From: Perilla frutescens
Lineage: Eukaryota; Streptophyta; Magnoliopsida; Lamiales; Lamiaceae
Length of the DNA: 64,000 bases
Assembly (NCBI GenBank): GCA_026008535.1
Contig: BRKX01000004.1
Coordinates: 32,182,501 to 32,246,500, forward strand
Direction of reading: 5' to 3'
A program made the position numbers and the translations under genes. The notes beneath the pieces are model-generated. The model searched no databases. It had not been told where the DNA came from and saw only the letters and a list, made by a program, of their open reading frames with translations. This document shows positions 21,665-33,043 of this stretch, one piece after another (positions within the stretch are counted from its first letter, which is position 1; the number at the start of each line of letters is the position of its first letter).

Positions 21665-24534
21665 TGTAATACCCCGAAATATTTTAGAAGGTTTAATTCA
21701 ACTTATGTTACCCTCTGGTAAGTTAGAAAATAAGTTGGGTCCTTAAAGGACTCAAATAAAGGAAAATCGCAGCCAGAGAAATCTGTTAAATCTAATTTGG
21801 TCAAAAATTGCTATAAAAATATGTTATGATATTTTTCTCAGGTTGATAGAAAATATTTCAAGAATCGTGCCAACCTTTGAAATTTCAAATTTCGAGTTCA
21901 AATGAACTCTTGGCACAACTTTAAGTTGAAAAATAATAAATTTAATAAAAAAAGGCACATCCGTCATTATCCAATTTCTTTTTCAAAAGATTATCTTATT
22001 CTTAATTATCCTATTCTTTTTCCATCATTATCCTCTTTCTTTTATTCATTATTATCCTATTTATTTTTCCTCTATAAATAGGAGCTTAAGGTTTCATTTT
22101 TCATTCATTTTCAAAATCGAAACGCCAGCAGCTTCCAGAGAATATACAACTCTAGTTTCCTATTTCAATTCTGAAATAGTCATTTTGAAGGTGTCAACGC
22201 GTAGATCACGAAAACATGATTGAAATGATGACACGAAGGATGATCACGATGGAAAATCATCGTGACCGCTGCCAATTCCTCGGAGAAGGTACTTTCTCCG
22301 ATTCTGGTCATTCGGACCGATGAATTTAGAAATTTCAAGTTCTAAATATGCTTATATTTCGATTATCTTTAATTCTACCGATTCCGATTTTTGATGTTGT
22401 GAGTTTTCGGTATTTTTCCCCGTTTTCTTTTATGTAAATCTCAGATCTACTCTTCCTGGATAGTCGTATTAGAAATCTTCTTTTTATAAATAGTCTTTGA
22501 TCATTTGGATCTTGTAGTTAACCGGAATAGATTTTTGATTTCTCGTCGTTTGAAATCTGGATCCGAATATTACATTATAAATCTGCCAGTTTCGAATTTA
22601 TGATCTAGCCGTCCGATCTTTGATCTGATTACACCATTAAATTCCTTATTTTCTGCACTATCAAAAATTGTACTTTTGAGCGAAAATCCAACGAGTATCG
22701 AGCTCGATCGAGACCGATACATTTTCAGCTAAAATCTGTGAATATTCTTACCGAAACTCCCGTTTCACCCATTTTGGGTCGTCAAATCAAAAAAGTTTCT
22801 TCTCGAAAGTTGCTCGAAATAATATTTCCTATGCTTCCGTCAAATTTCGTAATTTTCGGATGAGTTTTGAATAATATCGATTATTTAATATAAGCAATTA
22901 CTTTTATACTGGAGTCATGTGTTATCGAAAAATTCTAAAACTCTCAAACTATAGTCTTGGCATATATAGGATGGTCCTTGAATATTTTCATAATTTTTGA
23001 ACGGTTAGAAAGTGCCGTGGCACAAATCTGATAAAAATCGATTAAAATGGCAAGTTTTGAAAAGAGACCCCTGTCAAATCGGTTGGTCCCAATAAATCAA
23101 GAATAATATTTTGGAATTTATTTCCTTCTTTGTCGGAATTATTCGAGGTCTCTAGAGTCGCGCAATCTATTTCTAAAAAGAATAAAATTAAATAATAGCT
23201 CGGATTACAGTAGATTAATTTCCAAAAATATAGTAGTCGTTCTGAGCTGAAGATCGATCCTTGTAGGATTTGCGTGACTTACGAGGAAGGTGAAGGATTG
23301 AATCTCGAGATGGTTAGAGCATCTTAGCCTAGGGGAACCAGGGAAGGACTTCTGTATGTATAAGGTGGGCTATACTATATCTTTGCAAATTGTATCTTTC
23401 GAGTTATTAAGCTATGCTTTGTTAAAATTGCATATGTGACTATCTGTGTTAAATATTTACATGCTACTGTATGTTGTCGGAGTCTCATAAACCAGCGCTG
23501 TGTCAATGTGAGTAGCTACAGTATGCATGCATTGTTTGTCCTGCCCTACTCCTTGTCGGTGAGACTAAAATGAAACACTTATTGATTATACTCTTTGGGT
23601 ATACTATGGCCATACTCAACGTTATGCGCTGGTGATGTAGTTTGGGTTGCGGGCAGTGACGGGTTATACTCTTAAGCGCTTCACGATAAAATGTTTTGGT
23701 GAACTTAGGTTGCTTCCAATTTTTAAACCTCCTAAGTTTCACTACCTGCATGAACACAGATAGATTACTTTAATAAAATGATTTGCATAACTTGAATTGT
23801 AAAACTTGCCCACTGAGTGCATTAGTACTCAGCCCAAATCTTTTCAAACATTTTCAGGTAAGTAGGCTGGAGCGTGGAGGTGACGAGGTTGAGATATGGG
23901 CTATTATGATTTACATATTTTTCCGTTTTCCCTTTTTGTTAGTATTCTGTTAAGAATTGAGTTTTCGTACTTATGGTATTCTTTTGCTAAATGCTAAGAA
24001 CTCTGATCTTGGTATTTTGTTGATATGATTCTGCTTCTCTAATTCTGAACATTTGTTGACTTCCTAGTTAACATGTATCATATGCTTAGCTACATAATTA
24101 TTTCAAGGGGAGGAAGCCCGTCTTTCGTTATGTCTATTTGATCATTCATATTGGCCTATGGAAGGGCTTCATTTGTTCAGCATATTTGTGTCTGTTTCTT
24201 ATGTCGACCTATGAATGAGTCTATTGATTGTTGGTATCTGGTTATTTGTTTGCGTTTGGCCTATGAAAGGGCTTATTGAATTATTACAGCTTTCATTCTT
24301 CTCTTATAAGCCGTTATAAACGGGGATTCGCTCTAGTTACAGAGGTTATGCTGTCTAATTTTTCGGAAGGCATAACCTATCTTTGGCATACTCGATTGTT
24401 AAATTTTATTCCAAACATTAATCATTTTGGATTAACACCCCGTCATTAATTTAATTACCCCATTTCTTTCCCGCTTCTTAATTCCCACCCCCGTGGCGTC
24501 CATTTCCACGGTCTTTCGGGACCGGGGCGCTACA
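21665..24534 (+). mobile_element. Solo LTR, family A copy 1 (2.87 kb)
   Basis: Begins TGTAATACCCCG and ends GGGCGCTACA, with a perfect 5-bp duplication ggtat at 21660-21664 and 24535-24539. There are no internal genes. A TATA box (tctataaata) is at 22071-22080. A hairpin tgagtg-cattag-tactca lies at 23814-23831, followed by tttcaggtaagt at about 23853. It is highly similar to 41672-44832, particularly over 23290-24530. The ends, promoter and duplication support a solo LTR left by recombination of a Ty3/gypsy-type element. It lies between the env-like ORF and the 3' end of the second Sirevirus. Confidence 0.85.
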
Positions 24535-24539
24535 GGTAT

Positions 24540-24777
24540 ATTCTCAACATTGAGTTTCTGTACATGAGAAAATACCCAACTTCTTGTATATTTATGTATA
24601 GGGGATTATACGCACTAAAGTTGTATAATATTGTACATATAACAACTTAAGGGGGGGCAGACCTTAAGGGGGTGTTTTTAAAACTCCAAAATTTTTGATC
24701 GTATTTCGTTGCGGCTCTAATTGTATATATTGAGCTTTTTATGTTTTGTGCAGAAAGGATAAGATTAAGGGGGAGAT
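24540..24777 (+). other. 3' noncoding end and polypurine tract of the second Sirevirus
   Basis: Short noncoding stretch with two purine signals, aagggggggcagacc near 24652 and ttaagggggagat at 24765-24777, the latter directly before the LTR. Host element sequence resumes here after the solo LTR. Confidence 0.7.
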
Positions 24778-25841
24778 TGTTGAGAATAATGTGTTCCAGA
24801 TGATGTTATCACTTCGTCTAATAACATCGAAGTTAATGTCGTATCCGATGTGTTCCGTCATTCTCGTGACATCAAGTAAAACTCTCTCAAGGATAACCTT
24901 ATCCTTTCCTAGTATTTAAGGTTAATTTTTTTTTTAAATTAATCTGATTATTTTGTAATTTATGTCAAATATTATTTTCCACGTTTTTAGAGATTTATTA
25001 GTTATTTTATTATGAATTAAAATCGTGGATAATATTTGATTTTGACTTGTTCAAAAACTGTTCCGAATTTATAGGGACGTGATGTTCCCACTCTCTCTTG
25101 GACACTAACCATTGCAGGTGAACGTCGGTCGTTGGAGTAACTGCCACCATTACACGATGTTGAAGAACGTGTACTTCGCAATGCAGAAAGCAGTTATTCA
25201 ATTCCACTACAGCAATGGGAAGTGGAATGCGGTTGATTCAAGTCCATGTATCTTGGGATCGTGGAACAACGGCTAATATAAGATGGAGGAAATATTTAAG
25301 ATCTTGTTAGACCTTAAAATAATTTGTGCAAGCAGGTTATCACCGTGGTTTGTGAGAAGCTCTGAAATTTACATCTAGTGTCGTCTCAAAGATCCAAGAC
25401 ATCTTCCCCGACATCTGCCTAGCGTCCCAATCAACTGAAGATTAGTTTCAGTTGTGTGTGTAGGTTAGATAGTCAAATATTAAGAGTCTAGGATTTAGAT
25501 TGATGTGTTGTATCTATCTATATGTTTAGATAGTGTTTTGTTTCGAGAGATTGTTTGAGTGAGTGAAGCTAGGATAGATCTCTTGTATGATGTATGCAAT
25601 GTTGTCAAGGGAGTGAACCGAAACAACACTTGTATTGTTTTTGTATTTCACTTATGTTAGTGAATTTCACCTTGAGGCAATCACATACCGAATGTGTGTG
25701 ATTTAAAATATATTTTGTGCAAAGTGTTCTTTATTATTCCACTGCGTGTTGAAGGCATAGTGGAAGCACTATCTTCGACATTACTTACAACTTTGCTGTT
25801 TACATCAGATTTTCACGAATTTAAGGCAACAAATTCTAACA
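24778..25841 (+). mobile_element. Copia 3' LTR, plus strand (1064 bp)
   Basis: TGTTGAG...TTCTAACA. It is the same family as the minus-strand LTR at 1111-2177, in opposite orientation. It follows a polypurine tract, so it is the 3' LTR of the element whose env-like ORF starts near 19397. The matching 5' LTR and pol are absent. Low-copy sequence begins at 25842. Confidence 0.85.
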
Positions 25842-27950
25842 AGTAATCATAATTGACATTTATTGCTAAGAATTAAATTTTTTAAAAATTATATGCCTTG
25901 ATAATGGAATAATGAACCCTGAAAAATCAATTATTAACTAAAAATATTAAAAGTATATAAATCCTAAAAAATAATTATAAATCCTAGATTAGTGGAATAA
26001 ATCACAATTAATAATTATAAAACTAAACTGAACCAAGAAAAAAAAAATAATAAAAACGTGTGATGCAACTCCCATACAGTGCCCATAAGGAGGTGTGTGT
26101 AGGATAACAAAACTATATATGAGAAATGATCAAATGTAAATATGATCCTAATGTATAAATTAGGGATTGATCATATCATTTGGATCTTGTTACATATATG
26201 GTTATGATTAGTTTTTATCTATTTTACATTTTATATTTACATTGTGAAAAAAGTCATTTTTATCATTCAAAATTAATCAACATCTTAATAAATCTTTCTT
26301 TCCTTACTTCACGGCATTTTCACCTTTCCAATATTTGTGCAGCGGTATATTTTTAATATTTTCACTATCAAACATTTATCAATTTATTTAGTGAAGCATA
26401 ATGATCAATTTTATTTATATATGCGATTATTACCTTCGTTTTTTTCATTTTATTTTCCTTTTATATTATTTAATATGTTTATTGTAGGTTTTCATTTAGT
26501 TTTTATGTTTCATAATATTTAATTATTATAATAATTATCCCAATAATTTTTCATTTATTCTTTATTGAACTTATATCTTAATGACAATAACGGATTTTCG
26601 TGTCTTCAATTTAGATTAAAAAAAGTTAGATTTTTTTTATAATTTTAATTCTATGTGAAATTTGAACTGAATATTAGTGTTTTTTAGTGACTATGCTTAA
26701 TTTATTTGTTTTGATCTTTTAATAATTGATTATGTTTTTTTTTTGAGGAAAATAATTGATTATGTTAAGTTCTTGTATAGTTGCCTTTTGAATATTAATG
26801 CTCTTTTTATTGTATTAGTGGTTTTTTTGTGGTTGTTATAAGTCTCAATTTTTAGTTTATTTTATTCTAATTATTTATTCGAGCATATTATCAATGCTTT
26901 AATTTATTAATAGGAAAAAATAAAATAATAGGAAAAAAAACATTTGTAACGGAAAAAAAGGAAAACACAAGAATATAAAAAGCACAAAGCATATAATTTA
27001 ATAAAAAAAATCAAACAATAGGGAAAAAATCATTTGTGATGAAAAAAAAGCAAAAAGCATATAATTTAATAAAAAAAATTCAAATAATAGAAAAAAAATA
27101 ATTTGTAACGAAAAAACACAAAGCATATAATTTAATTAAAAAAAACAAATATCTTAAAAATGCATTTGTAACGGAAATGAAAAAACAAGAATGCACATGA
27201 ATAATAAAAAAAGCACAAATGTAATTTAATAAAAAAATCTAATATTATAAAAAACATTTATAATGAAAAAAATTTCATAAACATGTAGTGTATTTGAGCA
27301 TAATATTAATGCTTTTTTTTTTGTGTGTGTGTGTGTGTTTGTGTTTGAAAGCATAATTTATTCATCGTTTTAATTAAGTTATTTAGTTTCTTAATTTCTA
27401 GTTTTATGGATTAAAAGAAAATTACTATGATTTTATTAAAATAAATTAAAAGAATAAGCATGAATCCATACAAAAATGGGTTAATGAATCATGAAGATTT
27501 GATTCATGGTGGTTACCATTAGCTAATTGAATTAATTACCAAAATTAGTACCATGATTCACGGATCAATAAAGATACACAAAATATAATGGTATAAAATT
27601 ACCTTTTAATGTTAATCAACATTTAAATAATTGCAGTAATTATTTTATAATCAAATAAATTATAGACCATCTAGATATTAACGGATAAGATTAATCTCAA
27701 TTTACACATTAGAGGTATGTCTACATGATAATCATCCCTTATATATATTTGGTCTTGTGTGCACTAGTTGTATATAAAGGTTTATATCAAAATAATATAG
27801 TATTACTTCTAATGTTGAAATGTAGCACGAAAAGTATCAACCGGAAAGTATTGCGAAAAAAATGGTGGCATTGTGAAAAATATCACTTCTTATAACATTG
27901 AAAAGTATTATATATTTTCAACTGATATAAGAGGCTTATGTACAATAATT
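25842..27950. other. AT-rich intergenic region
   Basis: No supported gene. It contains the tandem repeat at 26881-27320 and a short TG run at about 27322-27338. Reading frames here are short and of low complexity. Confidence 0.6.
26881..27320. repeat. A-rich tandem repeat, about five degenerate units
   Basis: Units begin catttgtaacg or a variant at about 26941, 27031, 27100, 27162 and 27254 and contain agcacaaagcatataattta followed by A runs. Spacings alternate between about 62-70 and 90 bp, because some units carry an extra acacaagaatataaaaagc insert. The array is flanked by similar sequences, gagcatattatcaatgctt (26881) and gagcataatattaatgctt (27294). Confidence 0.7.
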
Positions 27951-30350
27951 TTACGCAAGTTTTTGTATAATTATAATCAGGGGTGGATGTAGGAGAGGTA
28001 CATAAAAGACTTCACCCAAACTTGAAGAATAGGTCCCTACTCCTTCATGAAGTGTATTGAAAATACTTACATATGACTCCTTTCTTATATCGTCCTTTCT
28101 TCTTCCACAAACTCTTTGATGAACTAAATTGTGAGATCCTCCTACAACCATATTAGCTAGCCTACCTGGCTTAGGGTGGGATGGTAATGTATACCTTATA
28201 TTTTTCACCATACCTTTACCTTACCTTACTCGTACGGTATGGAGAAAATTCATACCGTTATCTTACTTTAACATTCGGTATAACTTCCTATGGTATATCT
28301 TAATTTCCGTATGAAACAAATGACATACCTTTACCTTACCTTTATTTCGGTATGAAACAAATGACATACATTTACCTTACCTTTATTTCGGTATACCTTA
28401 CCGACATGGGTATACCGTACCATATCATCTTACGGTGTATCTCATATATATTTACTAAAAATATGAAACACTACTAATAACGATCAAAATGCAACAAAAT
28501 AAAATAAATCTTTTCATGCCACATAAATCAATTAAATGCTACTATATTAATCTTAATAACATATATTAGTCAAATATAATTTATTGTATTTAATTTCTTG
28601 ATTTTGAGAAAATTAGTTGAAAATAAAAAATTGAATGAAAATATAAGATTTTTATTCATCACATATATGCTATAACTTCAAAGTGTTCATGTTTTAGGTG
28701 TGATTTATATATAAATTGATAAAATATCATAAACTCAATAAATATTACAACATTAATTTAGATACTCTAAGAATTAATTACTAAGCATTGAATATGAATA
28801 TATTTATCATTACTATGCATTAAGTATAACATAAGATTAGCCAAGTGTTAGATAATGTAAATTTACTAGATATTTATATATGTATATCAGATTTACTAAG
28901 TATTATATATCAATCATCTATAATTCACACACACACACACACATAATATTGCAAATATTAACTAATTTAAATGTAAAAATATGATATTATTATTTGTGTT
29001 CTTTTTCTTATTTTTATTAATTAGATACAAACTATAATTGTATTGTATCTAAACGGTAAGAAACATGAAGAATATTATTTATCACATCTTTTTATAATGT
29101 ATTTATAAATTGTATAAAATATTAAACTTACTAAATATTATAAATTTTAAATTAGAAATCATAAAAATTGTTTAATAAAGATTAAATAAGAATATATTTA
29201 TTATTATTTCGTATTAAATATAACATATGATTATATATATCATATATTGTAAATTTACTAAATAATGTAATAGATAATAAATTAGATAAGATATCATAAA
29301 GTTACTATATATATATATATATAATTATATATATATGTGCATGTATAATATTTATACTTAGTATTACATATTTACATAACAATCATCTCTTATTCTCTCT
29401 CACACATAGATGTTAATTTAAATGTACAATTAAATGGATTAGTATAGCTGCTAAATATAATATTATTTATGTTCTTATTTCTTATTTCTATTTATCTGAT
29501 TATAATTAACTTATAATTGTAATTTGAATCTAAGTTTGAGGAAAAAATTATTATTAATTATTTAATGTAATTTAAATTATTCATTATTTAATTATAATTC
29601 ATGTATAAATTAGGTATGGTAAATTTTCTATATCAACATATATACATTAAATTCAGTATATACCATGCCAACGATATATACCGCACAAACGGTATATACT
29701 GATATACCGTTAGACAAGTATATACCACATCAACGGTATATGTCGAACTAACGATATATACCGAAAAAGTTCGGTACACCGTCAGTATTGGTATACACCG
29801 GTATACCTCGATTTTAAAAATTTTATACTGTTACCTTACCGAAAAATCTCGGTACGGTATCATACCATACCGAAAATACCTGTATACCCTAAAGTTTGGT
29901 ATTTCGGTATTTTTTCGGTACGATATAACGGTATGATGATATTTTTTCCCACTATCCTAACCCTGGCTACCACATGTCTTTACTTATAATCTCTCCTGAG
30001 ATTACGCAATTTCGTACCCCATTCCCTAGCTCTAAGTGTTTGCTGACAAAACATGACTAATTGTGCTTGACTATCACGTTGAACCATTTAAATGCTCACA
30101 AAAAATACACAAAAAAATCATATGAGCTACATCTTGAGTCACACTCTTCATCTTGCATGTAGAGGCCCTCTTACAGGTCTTGAAAATCCGACAAGCAAAC
30201 TCTAGAAAAGCTTCCTTGTAGATGTCAATTCCTAATCGATATATAATTTTCCTTGTTGGATTAGAGATTTTCCATATTGAGTTGAGGGAGAATATTAAGC
30301 ACCATCTTTTCTAGAAGTAGGCAGAAAAATATTTAAATGTCCACTTGTGT
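27951..30350 (-). pseudogene. Unidentified minus-strand coding-like remnant around the hAT element
   Basis: Low-confidence entry. Outside the hAT-like element (28172-29960), the flanks 27951-28171 and 29961-30350 have a less AT-biased, coding-like composition. The minus strand of the right flank gives a short protein-like stretch (IYRLGIDIYKEAFLEFACRIFKTC). I do not recognise it and several stops are present. It may be a decayed gene or another transposon fragment. Confidence 0.25.
28172..29960. mobile_element. Non-autonomous hAT-like DNA transposon (1.8 kb)
   Basis: Ends are TAGGGTGGGATGG on the left and, read inwards from the right, TTAGGATAGTGGG. They are flanked by an imperfect 8-bp duplication, acctggct (28164-28171) and ccctggct (29961-29968). 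Many copies of cggtat and ggtatacc motifs cluster at 28220-28440 and 29640-29940, the subterminal arrangement usual in hAT elements. There is no transposase; the centre is AT-rich with AC and AT microsatellites at about 28926-28943 and 29304-29336. It lies about 0.9 kb upstream of the polygalacturonase start codon. Confidence 0.75.
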
Positions 30351-30616
30351 CCCTCTATCAACACATCGGATTAGAACATATTTATCGAACTATTCAACAA
30401 ACAAACATATTGCCTTAAATATATAAATGTGTGTCTGAAATGGCACTAACAATATGCATATTTATATAGCTTTTACTTCTTCAAGATTTTAGATTTTGAA
30501 GTGATAATTTATCAATCAATATTGGATATTAATTATCTAAGATTATTGCTCGAAAAATTATCTAAGATTAAATTCTAAATTATGTATAATCGATCTCACA
30601 CATCTTTACCTGTTTT

Positions 30617-30680
30617 ATTGTGGCTAAAAATAGTAATCCCAAATGAACAACAAAGAGAAGTTATAGGATTTAATTGAACT
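30617..30680 (+). promoter_or_regulatory. Conserved upstream block of the polygalacturonase gene with a MEF2-type CArG site
   Basis: The block ttgtggctaaaaatagta...aacaaagagaagttat..ggattta is repeated almost unchanged at 63917-63980. It includes CTAAAAATAG (30624-30633), which fits CTA(A/T)4TAG, the site bound by pollen MIKC*-type MADS complexes in Arabidopsis. It sits about 240 bp before the start codon. The regulatory role is inferred from conservation and motif. No convincing TATA box was found closer to the ATG. Confidence 0.5.
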
Positions 30681-30871
30681 TCCATCATGCACGCACAACA
30701 TCAATGAACTAAAAATAAAAGCAATTTCCGATCACAAAAAATGCCCAAAAATAGAATTTTCGACGTAGACGATCACATACATAAACGCAAGCCATTACCA
30801 CATTTTAAGAAGAAAATGTACAAACCTTCTTGATTGAAGAAAGAAATTAAACAAAGTTGTCTATTCAGAGA

Positions 30872-32990
30872 ATGTGGGTATCTATGTCTACTTCACAAAA
30901 AACCCTCATGAATGTGATCAAGGCATGCCTTGTCTTAGGTATAGCCAGTTTGTTCATGACCAATGTCGACGCCGCCAAGGAACGCCGCAGCTTGCAGGCG
31001 GAGACCGTTTACGATATCACCAAATACGGTGCTAAGGGCGATGGCACCACCGATGATGCAATGGTGATTATTAATGAAGATATATATATATTTTCAATTT
31101 AATTAATCTAAATGGTCATCAGTTAATCTTAGTAGTGTTTCTGTCACATGCAGCATGCATGCAATGCACGAGATTTTCTCTATTAAAAATTATATATGTG
31201 ATGTCGTGTTTCATTCCAATTAGTTTTTCATATTAGTATTGATACTAATGTAAAAATAATTGTTTTTTGTATATTGTAGTCATTGATTCAGGCTTGGAGG
31301 GCAGGGTGCGACGCGACCGGGTCATCAAGAATTCTAGTCCCGGCGGGCAAAAAATTCATGATGGGGGAGGTGGTGTTAACCGGGCCGTGCAAGGCGGCGA
31401 AGCCACTGGTGCTCGACATTCAGGGCACCCTCGACGCCAACCCCGACCCTAGCTCTTACTCCAACAATATGTGGATCTTGATCGAGCACGTCGATGGCAT
31501 CAAGATCGCGGGCGGAGGCACCATCAATGCCCATGGCCAGAAGGTTTGGAAGTATGCCAATGACGACAATCACATGCCCGTCGTAAGAATTATATATTAA
31601 TTAATAATGATATTATATTATACACGTCACTATGACTATGACATGACATGTGCTGCATTGACCTGACACATAATAATTAATTATATATTGTGTTTTGAAT
31701 ATCAACGTAACAATAGAGTTTCACATTCCAATCGTCTTCAAACGGCGACATAAGCAACCTAAATCTGGTGGATGCAATGGGGTTCCATAGCAAAATGATC
31801 GACAGCATCAACATCAAGATAACAAACCTGAAAATCACTGCCCCCGGCGACAGCCCTAACACCGACGGAATCCACCTCAGCAACGCCACCAACATCAACA
31901 TCACCGACACCGTCATCGGAACCGGAGACGATTGCATTTCTATCGGCACCGGCAGCACCAACGTATACATTAGCAAACTCAAATGCGGGCCCGGCCACGG
32001 ACTTTCGTACGTACATAATAATATATATAATTTCATGAATCTCAATCTCCTATTTCGTTTCATAACAAGATATTTAAATAATTAATTTAGAGTCGGGAGC
32101 TTGGGGAAGCGGCCCGACGAACTGAGTGTGGGGAAGATCACCTTCATCAACTGCACCGTGACAGGGACTACCAACGGTTGCAGAATCAAGAGCTACCATA
32201 AATCTCCGGTTCTAACAGCTTCCAACATCATTTACCAAGATATAATCATGGATAATGTCAAGAATCCCATCATTATCGATCAGCATTACGACTCCAAAAC
32301 AAAGCCAGAAGTAAGTTGCATTTTAATTTTTTTTTTCAAAATTAAAAAACATTACTCATTTTTTTTAAAAATTATAAATCTAACATTTGATCAATTTTAC
32401 GGCTCCAAAATTATATATAATTGATTGTATTTTAATATTTATATTTCTCTCCATCCGTTAAAAAATAATAATAATTAAAGCGTCCAATCAAGAAATCTTC
32501 AAAAACAATTAATTATGTAATATTTTCGGGCCCTGAAATTGATCAAATGTTAGAATTATAATGTTTTTGTAAAGTGAATATTGTTTTATTAATTTTAAAA
32601 AAGTGGACTATTTTTGAAAGAAAAAAAAAAACTGAAAATAGATATACCAAATTGTAATTTGCCCTACTATTAATATATTTGAGTGCTGATCGATATCATT
32701 GTCATCTGATCGTATGGTGTTCTCGTGTTTTCGTGTTGCAGCAATCGAGCGTGAAGATTAGCGATGTTCACTTCAGAAACATAAAGGGAACGACGATCTC
32801 GAAGATTCCCATTCTACTGAACTGCAGCTCCAAATTCCCCTGCGACAACATAGAATTGGCAAACATTGATTTGAAACCGGTGCCGCCGCTCACCGCCGCC
32901 GATTTGTCGTCTGCCTGTGTCAGCGCCACCAACATGAAATTTAGCGGGACTGTCAACCCCGCCGGTCCCACCGCTTGTACTAAGAATTAA
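30872..32990 (+). CDS. Polygalacturonase, glycoside hydrolase family 28 (probably exo type), five exons
   Basis: Hydrolyses alpha-1,4 linkages of homogalacturonan in pectin, in the cell wall. The model has five exons: 30872-31063, 31280-31582, 31717-32006, 32091-32310 and 32742-32990. All introns are GT-AG and the product is 417 residues. An N-terminal hydrophobic segment (about residues 14-34, ending NVDA) looks like a signal peptide. The four GH28 signatures are present: SPNTDG (211-216), GTGDDC (233-238), CGPGHG (255-260) and RIK (293-295). The aspartates D215, D236 and D237 and histidine H259 are in place. The N-terminal YDITKYGAKGDG and the NPIIIDQ region resemble pollen-type exopolygalacturonases. 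One oddity is a Cys before RIK, where Val or Leu is common. The start at 30872 is preferred; Met at 30884 is the alternative. No stop or frameshift interrupts it, so it looks functional. An AATAAA lies at 33038. Confidence 0.93.
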
Positions 32991-33037
32991 TATTTAACGT
33001 AATTAACTAGATTATTATTTTTTCTTAATATTCATTA

Positions 33038-33043
33038 AATAAA
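33038..33043 (+). terminator. Candidate polyadenylation signal of the polygalacturonase gene
   Basis: AATAAA about 50 bp after the stop codon, in AT-rich sequence. This is the canonical form, though plants tolerate variants, so use of this exact site is unproven. Confidence 0.45.

Noticed and set aside
26925..27280. Possible CRISPR-like array because of regular repeats
   Set aside because: Units are A-rich, degenerate and of unequal spacing, there are no unique spacers, and the genome is a plant.
30421..30470. TATA-like strings (taaatatataaatg, atttatatagc) as the polygalacturonase TATA box
   Set aside because: They lie more than 400 bp before the start codon in generally AT-rich DNA, so they cannot be told from background without a transcript start.
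31064..31102. Extension of polygalacturonase exon 1 to a stop at 31102
   Set aside because: The tail is low-complexity Ile-rich sequence. A GT donor after 31063 and an AG before 31280 give an uninterrupted family-like DDAMSLIQAW junction.
31376..32016. Minus-strand frames overlapping the polygalacturonase exons
   Set aside because: Shadows of GC-rich exons. The plus-strand splice model with four GH28 signatures explains the sequence.
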